Shown: piece by piece, positions 1 through 6,112 of the stretch
How positions within the stretch are numbered: the stretch's first letter is position 1
How the letters are laid out: every line of letters begins with the position of its first letter
Assembly (NCBI GenBank): GCA_011046015.1
Contig: DSBO01000232.1
Coordinates: forward strand, 1 to 6,112
Reading direction: 5' to 3'
DNA length: 6,112 bases
Origin: Thioalkalivibrio sp.
GTDB lineage: Bacteria; Pseudomonadota; Gammaproteobacteria; SpSt-1174
Notes under the pieces: model-generated
Seen by the model: the letters and a program-made list of their open reading frames with translations, nothing else
The model's database searches: none
What the model was told of the DNA's origin: nothing
Program-made: the position numbers and the translations under genes

Positions 1-623
1 CCATAGTGACGGCGTACGAACGCAATGATGCCCTCATCGAATTTGTCGCCGCCAATGCGCACAGAGGACGAATACACAATTCCATTCAGAGAGATAACCC
101 CAACCTCTGATGTGCCGCCACCAATATCAACCACCATCGAACCACGCGGTTCGTCGACGTTAATGCCCGCGCCAACGGCCGCCGCCATGGGCTCTTCGAT
201 GATGTACGCCTTGCGTGCGCCCGCACTTAATACCGATTCGCGGATCGCGCGGCGCTCAACCTGTGTCGCGCCGACAGGCACGCACACCAGCACACGCGGG
301 CTGGGGCGGAAGATCCGGCGTTCGTGCACCTTCTTGATGAAGTACTGCAGCATCTTCTCGGTGGTGGTGAAGTCGGCGATCACGCCGTCCTTCATCGGGC
401 GCACCGTCACCACGTGCTCCGGGGTGCGGCCGAGCATCTTCTTGGCCTCGATACCCACCGCCTCGATCGACTTGGGGCCGCCCGGTCCGCGATCCTGCCG
501 GATGGCGACCACCGAGGGTTCGTTGAGCACGATGCCCTTGCCACGCATGTAGATCAGCGTGTTGGCCGTGCCGAGATCGATGGAGATGTCGTTGGACAGG
601 AAACCGAAGAGGGAATCAAACAT
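1..623 (-). CDS. mreB: Rod shape-determining protein MreB, N-terminal part (cut by window edge)
   Basis: MreB is a bacterial actin homologue that polymerises with ATP under the inner membrane and guides the elongasome (MreC, MreD, RodA, PBP2) during lateral wall synthesis. The reverse strand reads from ATG at 623-621 without a stop to the left edge, giving 207 of the roughly 347 residues usual for the family. It opens MFDSLFGFLSNDISIDLGTA, a typical MreB start. The phosphate-1 motif DLGTANT lies at residues 16-22, EPMAAAVGAG at about 144-153, and the phosphate-2 motif DIGGGTSEVG at about 166-175. No strong Shine-Dalgarno sequence precedes the ATG. The gene is divergent from gatC. mreC and mreD would be expected beyond the left edge, by analogy with other gammaproteobacteria. 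Oddity: GC at third codon positions is about 88% in codons 1-130 but about 60% in codons 131-207. The family call is very secure. Confidence 0.97.
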   Translation of the reverse strand, partial: MFDSLFGFLSNDISIDLGTANTLIYMRGKGIVLNEPSVVAIRQDRGPGGPKSIEAVGIEAKKMLGRTPEHVVTVRPMKDGVIADFTTTEKMLQYFIKKVHERRIFRPSPRVLVCVPVGATQVERRAIRESVLSAGARKAYIIEEPMAAAVGAGINVDEPRGSMVVDIGGGTSEVGVISLNGIVYSSSVRIGGDKFDEGIIAFVRRHY

Positions 624-671
624 GGTGGCCACTGAGTTCGAGAAATAGGGTCTAGCCCGAGCGAAGCGGCT

Positions 672-700
672 ACTGTAGCAACGGGTCGGGGATTGGGCAA
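672..700 (-). promoter_or_regulatory. Candidate sigma70 promoter for mreB
   Basis: On the reverse strand a -35-like TTGCCC (700-695) and a -10-like TACAGT (677-672) are separated by exactly 17 bp. Each box matches 4 of 6 consensus bases. The -10 box lies about 48 bp upstream of the mreB ATG, which would leave a short leader. This is a match by eye in a GC-rich spacer, so it is plausible but unproven. Confidence 0.45.
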
Positions 701-794
701 GGCGCATGGGAAGGCGCTTTTCGAGAACTGTGGCCTTCGTCATGCGTCCAAATGTCGGGGCCGCAGGGCGCGCGATGGCCGGGAGCGGGGCAGG

Positions 795-805
795 TATGGT
801 ATTTT
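795..805 (+). promoter_or_regulatory. Weak candidate -10 region for the gatCAB genes
   Basis: The AT-rich run TATGGTATTTT stands out in an otherwise GC-rich spacer 41-51 bp upstream of gatC. It could act as a -10 element, either TATGGT at 795-800 or TATTTT at 800-805. No convincing TTGACA-like -35 box lies at 16-18 bp spacing, and no extended -10 TG is present. A promoter for the rightward genes must lie somewhere in 624-845, because mreB points away, but its exact position is uncertain. Confidence 0.25.
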
Positions 806-833
806 TGCGGGCTTTCACCGCGATCGAAGCCAG

Positions 834-838
834 TGGAG
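834..838 (+). promoter_or_regulatory. Shine-Dalgarno that fixes the gatC start
   Basis: TGGAG lies 7 bases before the ATG at 846. An open frame continues upstream in phase to an ATG at 693, but the normal GatC N-terminus (MELGPKDIEKIAHLARL) begins at 846. The good ribosome site here supports the shorter start. Confidence 0.7.
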
Positions 839-845
839 ACACCGA

Positions 846-1133
846 ATGGAACTGGGCCCGAAAGACATCGAGAAAATCGCCCACCTCGCGCGCCTGCGCA
901 TCGAGGAAGGGGATATTCCGGCCTATGCCGACAACCTCACGCACATCCTCGATCTGGTCGAGCAGATGAATGGCGTGGACACCGACGGCGTCGCGCCCAT
1001 GGCGCACCCGCAGGACGCCTCCCAGCGCCTGCGCCCCGACGTGGTCACCGAGGAGAACCAGCGCGACCACTTCCAGGGCAACGCCCCGGCCACCGAGGCC
1101 GGCCTGTATCTCGTGCCCAAGGTCATCGAGTGA
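846..1133 (+). CDS. gatC: Aspartyl/glutamyl-tRNA amidotransferase subunit C
   Basis: GatC is the small subunit of the cytoplasmic GatCAB enzyme, which converts Glu-tRNA(Gln) or Asp-tRNA(Asn) to the correct amide form. It has no active site and wraps around the GatA-GatB interface, stabilising GatA. The 95-residue product is the usual family length. It begins MELGPKDIEKIAHLARLRIE, the conserved N-terminal helix, continues with a second helix (YADNLTHILDLVEQMNGVDT, about residues 23-42), and has the typical extended part with MAHP near residue 50 and RPD near residue 61. The end GLYLVPKVIE is characteristic. The start is set by the Shine-Dalgarno at 834-838; a longer in-phase frame from 693 would add 51 arginine-rich residues not typical of GatC. 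It is the first gene of gatC-gatA-gatB, with gatA 54 bp downstream. Confidence 0.96.
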   Translation: MELGPKDIEKIAHLARLRIEEGDIPAYADNLTHILDLVEQMNGVDTDGVAPMAHPQDASQRLRPDVVTEENQRDHFQGNAPATEAGLYLVPKVIE

Positions 1134-1187
1134 GGCGCGTCGCCCACACGACCTTGCGGACTCATCTAGACGGGATTTCGATCAGAC

Positions 1188-2642
1188 ATGCATAACAAGA
1201 CGATTGCCGAGCTCGCCACCGTGCTGCAGCAGGGCGAGGTCTCCAGTGTGGAGCTCACGCAGCACTTCATCGACCGCATCGAGAAGCTGGACGCGGGCCT
1301 CAACGCCTTTATCACCGTGACGCCCGAGGCCGCGCTTCAGGCGGCGAAGGCCGCCGACGCGCGCATCAAGGCCGGTGAGGCCGCCCCGCTCACCGGCGTG
1401 CCGATTGCGCACAAGGACATCTTCTGCACCAGCGGTGTGCGCACGAGCTGCGGCTCGCGCATGCTCGACAACTTCGTCGCGCCCTACGATGCGACCGTGG
1501 TGGAGCGGTTCAGGGCGGCCGGCGCCGTGATGGTGGGCAAGACCAACATGGACGAGTTCGCCATGGGCTCCTCCAACGAGACCAGCTTCTACGGCCCGGT
1601 GAAGAACCCCTGGGACACCGAGCGCGTGCCCGGCGGTTCCTCCGGCGGTTCGGCCGCGGCGGTGGCCGCGCGCCTGGCGCCGGGCGCGACCGGCACCGAT
1701 ACCGGTGGCTCCATCCGTCAGCCGGCCGCCCTGTGCGGCATCACCGGCCTCAAGCCGACCTACGGCCGCGTCTCGCGCTGGGGCATGATCGCCTTTGCCT
1801 CCTCGCTCGACCAGGGCGGCCCCATGGCCCGTACGGCCGAGGACTGCGCCATCATGCTCGGCGCCATGGCCGGCTTCGACGAGCGCGACTCCACCAGCAT
1901 CGAGCGCCCGGTGGACGACTATGTCGGCGCGCTGAACACCGACATCGCGGGCCTGAAGATCGGCCTGCCGAAGGAATACTTCGGCGAGGGCCTGGATCCC
2001 GACGTGGCCAGGGCCATCGAGGCGGCCATCGACGAGTACAAAAAGCTCGGCGCCGAGGTGGTGGAGATCAGCCTGCCCAACACGCACCTGGCCGTGCCGG
2101 CCTATTACGTAGTGGCCCCGGCCGAGTGTTCCTCCAACCTGTCGCGCTTCGACGGCGTGCGCTACGGCTATCGCTGCGAGGATCCGAAGGATCTCGTCGA
2201 CCTCTATACCCGTTCGCGCGGCGAGGGCTTTGGCGCGGAAGTGAAGCGTCGCATCATGATCGGCACCTACGCCCTGTCGGCCGGCTACTACGACGCCTAC
2301 TACCTCAAGGCGCAGAAGATCCGGCGCCTCATCAGCGACGACTTCAGGAAGGCCTTCGAGCAGGTGGACGTGATCATGGGGCCGTCCTCGCCGAGCACCG
2401 CCTTCAAGGTGGGTGAGAAGGCCGACGACCCGGTCACCATGTACCTGTCCGACATCTACACCATCGCTGCGAACCTCGCGGGGCTGCCCGGCATGTCGGT
2501 ACCGGCCGGCGAGGTCGGCGGGCTGCCCGTGGGGCTGCAGATCATCGGCAACTACTTCGACGAGGCCCGCCTGCTCAACGTCGCCCACAGGTTCCAGCAG
2601 GTGACCGACTGGCATAGCCACGCCCCCAGGGGTTTCGAGTAG
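1188..2642 (+). CDS. gatA: Aspartyl/glutamyl-tRNA amidotransferase subunit A (glutaminase/amidase)
   Basis: GatA is the amidase subunit of GatCAB. It hydrolyses glutamine or asparagine and passes ammonia through a channel to GatB. The 484-residue length is normal. It belongs to the amidase-signature family with a Ser-cisSer-Lys triad: Lys76 in VPIAHKD, cis-Ser151 in GGSSGGS (residues 149-155), and nucleophile Ser175 in DTGGSIRQPA. The 75- and 99-residue spacings agree with those I recall for Staphylococcus aureus GatA (K79, S154, S178). Arg355 and Asp422 sit where the substrate-binding Arg and Asp of that enzyme would fall. AECSSNLSRFDGVRYG (312-327) and NLAGLPGMSVPAG (429-441) are also typical. 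The start is the only sensible one, but its ribosome site is weak (CGGGA about 12 bases upstream), so translation may be partly coupled to gatC. The reading frame ends with TAG inside a short direct repeat. Confidence 0.97.
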   Translation: MHNKTIAELATVLQQGEVSSVELTQHFIDRIEKLDAGLNAFITVTPEAALQAAKAADARIKAGEAAPLTGVPIAHKDIFCTSGVRTSCGSRMLDNFVAPYDATVVERFRAAGAVMVGKTNMDEFAMGSSNETSFYGPVKNPWDTERVPGGSSGGSAAAVAARLAPGATGTDTGGSIRQPAALCGITGLKPTYGRVSRWGMIAFASSLDQGGPMARTAEDCAIMLGAMAGFDERDSTSIERPVDDYVGALNTDIAGLKIGLPKEYFGEGLDPDVARAIEAAIDEYKKLGAEVVEISLPNTHLAVPAYYVVAPAECSSNLSRFDGVRYGYRCEDPKDLVDLYTRSRGEGFGAEVKRRIMIGTYALSAGYYDAYYLKAQKIRRLISDDFRKAFEQVDVIMGPSSPSTAFKVGEKADDPVTMYLSDIYTIAANLAGLPGMSVPAGEVGGLPVGLQIIGNYFDEARLLNVAHRFQQVTDWHSHAPRGFE

Positions 2643-2656
2643 TCCCGGGGTTTCGA
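2629..2656 (+). repeat. 10-bp direct repeat at 18-bp spacing across the gatA stop codon
   Basis: GGGGTTTCGA occurs at 2629-2638 and again at 2647-2656, with similar C-rich sequence before each copy. The first copy encodes the last residues of GatA (RGFE, then TAG). The second, in the same phase, would encode RGFEQ if the stop were read through, and that frame stays open to TGA at 2706-2708. This looks like a small tandem duplication of the gene's 3' end, now in the spacer. No function is implied. Confidence 0.6.
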
Positions 2657-2676
2657 ACAAGTCTTTGAATCACGCA

Positions 2677-2698
2677 CGCCGCGCCCCGAGTCGCGGCG
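2677..2698 (+). other. GC-rich hairpin in the gatA-gatB spacer
   Basis: CGCCGCG (2677-2683) and CGCGGCG (2692-2698) are perfect complements around an 8-base loop, giving a 7-bp all-GC stem. No U-run follows, so it is not a typical intrinsic terminator, and stopping here would separate gatB from its partner subunits. It ends 22 bp before the gatB ATG, just ahead of the likely ribosome site (CTGAGG, 2705-2710). It could affect mRNA stability or gatB translation, or it could be chance in GC-rich DNA. Confidence 0.4.
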
Positions 2699-2720
2699 AC
2701 CAGACTGAGGTCTAGAACAA

Positions 2721-4153
<1,433 letters not shown>

Positions 4154-4160
<7 letters not shown>

Positions 4161-4235
4161 GGTGTAAGGCGAGAGGGGTTAGGCGCAAGAAGGCTTTGCC
4201 TTTCGCCTAATTCCTGACGCCTCACCCTTACTGCC
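4154..4235 (+). repeat. Inverted array of degenerate 7-bp repeats between gatB and hslO
   Basis: The spacer divides cleanly into heptamers. The left units, loosely GGnGnnA, are AGGGTGA, GGTGTAA, GGCGAGA, GGGGTTA and GGCGCAA (4154-4188). A 12-bp centre (4189-4200) follows. The right units, loosely TnnCnCC, are TTTCGCC, TAATTCC, TGACGCC, TCACCCT and TACTGCC (4201-4235). AGGGTGAGG (4154-4162) pairs perfectly with CCTCACCCT (4220-4228). A 12-bp stem with two G-T pairs joins 4174-4185 to 4204-4215, and AAGGC-TTT-GCCTT (4190-4202) forms the tip. As RNA this should fold into a long imperfect hairpin. The element carries the gatB stop codon and abuts the hslO ATG. No U-run follows, so it is not a classic terminator. 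It resembles a dispersed intergenic repeat, but copies elsewhere cannot be seen from here. Confidence 0.75.
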
Positions 4236-5108
4236 ATGAACGAGCGCGACTCGCTGCAACGCTTCCTCATCGAGCACACCAACGTGCGCGGCGAGTGGGT
4301 ACACCTGGACGCCACCTGGCAGGCCGTGCTCGAGCGCGGCGACTACCCGCCCGTGGTGCGCGAGACCCTGGGCGAGGCGCTCGCCGCCGTCGCCCTGCTT
4401 GCCGCCACCATCAAGTTCAAGGGTTCGCTGATCCTGCAGATCGCGGGCGACGGGCCCATCGGCATGCTGGTGGTACAGGCTACCTCCGGCCACACGCTGC
4501 GCGGACTTGCCCGCTGGAACGGCGAGGTGCCGGCCGGTGATCTCGTCACCCGGTTCGGCAACGGACGCATCGTCATCACCATCGACCCGGGCGAGGGCAT
4601 GGAGCGCTACCAGGGCGTGGTTGGCCTCGTGGGCGAGAACCTCGCCGATGCGCTGCGCGACTACTTCGAGCGCTCCGAGCAGCTACCCACGCAGCTGTGG
4701 CTGGCCGCGGACGGCACGGCCGCCGCCGGCCTCCTGCTGCAGCGCATGCCGGGCCATGAGGAGGACAGCGATGCCTGGAATCGCACCGTCACGCTCGCCG
4801 AGACCGTGACCCGCGACGAGCTCATTAGCCTGAATGCCCGGCAGATCCTGCACCGTCTGTATCACGAGGAGGACGTGCGTCTGTTCGAGCGTGACCCGGT
4901 GAGTTTTCGCTGCGGCTGCTCACGCGAGCGGGTGGCGGAGATGATCCTGAGCCTGGGCGCGGACGAGGCGCGTTCCATCCTCGAGGACGAGGGACAGGTG
5001 GACGTGACCTGCGAGTTCTGCAATGCGAGCTATCATTTCGATGCGGTGGACATCGAGCAGATCTTCGCCGCCGCGGATCAGCCGCCGGTGAAGCCCACGC
5101 GACACTAG
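4236..5108 (+). CDS. hslO: Redox-regulated holdase chaperone Hsp33
   Basis: Hsp33 is a cytoplasmic ATP-independent chaperone. In its reduced form it is a zinc-bound monomer; oxidative stress plus unfolding releases zinc, forms disulfides and switches on binding of unfolded proteins. The 290-residue length is close to E. coli Hsp33. The start MNERDSLQRFLIEHTNVRGE matches the family. The core domain includes LQIAGDGPIGMLVV (about 67-80), ERYQGVVGL (about 123-131) and YFERSEQLPT (about 143-152). LYHEEDVRLF (208-217) precedes the redox switch: Cys226-x-Cys228, a 30-residue gap, then Cys259-x-x-Cys262, so all four zinc ligands are present. There is no Shine-Dalgarno sequence: the bases before ATG are the last heptamer of the repeat array. 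The start is still chosen because the family N-terminus begins here. It follows gatB by 75 bp. Confidence 0.96.
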   Translation: MNERDSLQRFLIEHTNVRGEWVHLDATWQAVLERGDYPPVVRETLGEALAAVALLAATIKFKGSLILQIAGDGPIGMLVVQATSGHTLRGLARWNGEVPAGDLVTRFGNGRIVITIDPGEGMERYQGVVGLVGENLADALRDYFERSEQLPTQLWLAADGTAAAGLLLQRMPGHEEDSDAWNRTVTLAETVTRDELISLNARQILHRLYHEEDVRLFERDPVSFRCGCSRERVAEMILSLGADEARSILEDEGQVDVTCEFCNASYHFDAVDIEQIFAAADQPPVKPTRH

Positions 5109-5116
5109 GGTTCAAT

Positions 5117-5698
5117 ATGAATATCCTCATCGTCTACGCCCACCCGAATCCGGACAGCTTCAATCACGCCATCCTCGAGCGCGTGCAGGCCGCGCTGATC
5201 GACAAGGGCTACCAGGTACGCGTGCGTGATCTCTACGCCATGGGCTTCGATCCCGTGTTGAGCGGCAATGATCTCGTCGACATCAATGTCGGCAAGCTGG
5301 CCGATGACGTGGCGGTCGAGCAGGACATGCTGCGCTGGGCCACCGGGCTGCTGTTCATCTACCCGGTGTGGTGGTTCGACCGGCCCGCCATCCTCAAGGG
5401 CTGGTTCGACCGCGTGCTGACCCGTGGCTTTGCCTTCGACTACAGCGAGGATGGTGCGGTGGGGCTGCTCACCCAGCAGAAGGCGGCGGTCATCATGAGC
5501 ACCGGCGGTACCGATTTCGAGCTCGAGGGCCAGGACATCGAGGCCCTGCTGGCCCACCCGGTGACCGAGGGCACGTTCAAGTTCTGCGGTATCCAGGCCA
5601 CCGCGCACAAGGTGCTGATGGGCGTGCCCGTGGCCGGCAACGCGGGGCGCCGGCAGATGCTGGACGAGACGGAAGCCTTCGTCTGCGAATTCTTCTAG
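5117..5698 (+). CDS. NAD(P)H:quinone-type oxidoreductase, flavodoxin-like fold
   Basis: The 193-residue product fits the Flavodoxin_2 family (NQO1, MdaB, KefF and YrkL relatives), cytoplasmic flavoproteins that use NAD(P)H for two-electron reduction of quinones and similar electrophiles. The N-terminus MNILIVYAHPNPDSFNHAIL carries the flavin-phosphate loop YAHPNPDSF (7-15). PVWWFDRPAILKGWFDRVLT (83-102) closely resembles the NQO1 isoalloxazine-binding segment, and STGG (128-131) is the second flavin-contact loop. No signal peptide or membrane segment is visible. The ATG lies 8 bp after the hslO stop, and the only ribosome-site candidate (AGGG, 5107-5110) overlaps that stop, so co-transcription and translational coupling with hslO are likely. 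The exact subfamily and substrate cannot be decided from sequence alone; a KefF-like potassium-channel partner is not visible nearby. Confidence 0.9.
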   Translation: MNILIVYAHPNPDSFNHAILERVQAALIDKGYQVRVRDLYAMGFDPVLSGNDLVDINVGKLADDVAVEQDMLRWATGLLFIYPVWWFDRPAILKGWFDRVLTRGFAFDYSEDGAVGLLTQQKAAVIMSTGGTDFELEGQDIEALLAHPVTEGTFKFCGIQATAHKVLMGVPVAGNAGRRQMLDETEAFVCEFF

Positions 5699-5726
5699 GC
5701 CTGGGATTCCATTCCGGACCGGTCGA

Positions 5727-5745
5727 GCGGGCGCGCCGTGCCCGC
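5727..5745. terminator. Short hairpin between convergent genes, possible weak terminator
   Basis: GCGGGC (5727-5732) pairs with GCCCGC (5740-5745), extended by one G-T pair around a 5-base loop. It lies in the 63-bp gap between two convergent genes, where transcription from both sides should end. Neither strand has a U-run after the stem, so intrinsic termination is doubtful and Rho may be needed. Location is the main argument. Confidence 0.3.
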
Positions 5746-5761
5746 CATGCCATGAGCCGCC

Positions 5762-6112
5762 CTAGCCATGGGGCTTGGCGCAGACGGGGCAGTCCGGGTC
5801 GCGGCGCAGTCGCAGTCGACGGAAATCCATGGTTTTGAAATCGGCGATCAGCAGCTGACCGTCAAGCGAGGGCAGGCCGATGAGCACCTTGATCGCCTCC
5901 GTCGCCTGCAGGGAGCCGATTACCCCTACCACCGGCGCGAGTACGCCCGTGGTGCTGCAGGTGTCCTCATCCTCGCCTTCCTCGCGGTACAGGCAGCGGT
6001 AGCAGGGGCCGTCACCGCGGTTGAGGAAAACCGCCACCTGGCCCTCCATGCGGATGGCCGCCCCCGACACCAGCGGCGTACCGGCCTTGACGCAGGCGGC
6101 GTTGATGGTGAA
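5762..6112 (-). CDS. moeB: MoeB/HesA-type sulfur-carrier adenylyltransferase, C-terminal part (cut by window edge)
   Basis: E1-like enzymes of the MoeB/ThiF/HesA family adenylate the C-terminal glycine of small sulfur-carrier proteins; MoeB activates MoaD for molybdopterin synthesis. The reverse strand is open from the right edge to TAG at 5764-5762, giving the last 116 residues of a protein usually about 250 long. The visible part aligns well from memory with the E. coli MoeB C-terminus: PLVSGAAIRMEGQVAVF, CYRCL, TCSTTGVLAPVVGVIGSLQA and DPDCPVCAKPHG. The CYRC (37-40 of the visible part) and CPVC (108-111) pairs are the structural zinc site, and the Cys of DTCSTTGV occupies the conserved cysteine position. 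The ATP-binding half lies outside the window, so MoeB cannot be separated from ThiF- or HesA-like relatives with certainty. It is convergent with the oxidoreductase gene. Confidence 0.88.
   Translation of the reverse strand, partial: FTINAACVKAGTPLVSGAAIRMEGQVAVFLNRGDGPCYRCLYREEGEDEDTCSTTGVLAPVVGVIGSLQATEAIKVLIGLPSLDGQLLIADFKTMDFRRLRLRRDPDCPVCAKPHG

Noticed and set aside
25..635. Plus-strand open frames over the mreB segment
   Set aside because: The minus strand encodes unmistakable MreB with both phosphate-binding motifs, so the plus-strand frames are shadows.
693..845. In-phase 51-codon N-terminal extension of gatC
   Set aside because: The added residues are arginine- and glycine-rich without family similarity, and the normal GatC start at 846 has a good Shine-Dalgarno.
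1182..2660. 492-residue open frame on the minus strand opposite gatA
   Set aside because: It mirrors gatA almost exactly, is rich in Gly, Ala, His, Arg and Val, and resembles no family I know. Long antisense frames are expected opposite genes with strongly GC-biased third positions.
5105..5608. 167-residue open frame on the minus strand opposite the oxidoreductase
   Set aside because: It is a shadow frame; the plus-strand protein has clear flavodoxin-family motifs across the same bases.

Overview
The window is high-GC, tightly packed bacterial chromosome with ordinary housekeeping content. Protein matches and the layout (mreB divergent from gatC-gatA-gatB) suggest a gammaproteobacterium, perhaps a Chromatiales/Ectothiorhodospiraceae-like lineage. 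That placement is inferred from recalled gene order and GC-rich codon use, not from a search. No phage, transposon, CRISPR array, tRNA or rRNA is visible.

Layout. Positions 1-623 (minus) hold the N-terminal 207 residues of the actin-like cell-shape protein MreB, cut by the left edge. A 222-bp divergent spacer (624-845) follows, with a fair promoter candidate for mreB and a weak one for the rightward genes. Positions 846-4160 (plus) encode the whole GatCAB tRNA-dependent amidotransferase in the order gatC, gatA, gatB. Positions 4236-5108 encode the redox-regulated chaperone Hsp33 (hslO), and 5117-5698 encode a flavodoxin-fold NAD(P)H:quinone-type oxidoreductase, only 8 bp behind hslO. Positions 5762-6112 (minus) hold the C-terminal 116 residues of a MoeB/HesA-type E1-like adenylyltransferase, convergent with the oxidoreductase and cut by the right edge.

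How the genes work together. GatA releases ammonia from an amide donor, GatB activates the mischarged Glu-tRNA(Gln) or Asp-tRNA(Asn) and receives the ammonia, and GatC holds the two together, so the gatCAB cluster makes one enzyme. hslO and the oxidoreductase are probably co-transcribed and both have redox-related roles, but a functional link between them is only inference.

Most notable non-coding structure. The spacer between gatB and hslO (4154-4235) is built from degenerate 7-bp units: five of the GGnGnnA type, then a small hairpin, then five of the complementary TnnCnCC type. It supplies the gatB stop codon and ends exactly at the hslO ATG, leaving hslO without a Shine-Dalgarno sequence. 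Smaller oddities are an abrupt fall in GC at third codon positions inside mreB, an 18-bp-period direct repeat across the gatA stop codon, and a 7-bp GC hairpin between gatA and gatB. I found no evidence of a wholly new biological system.
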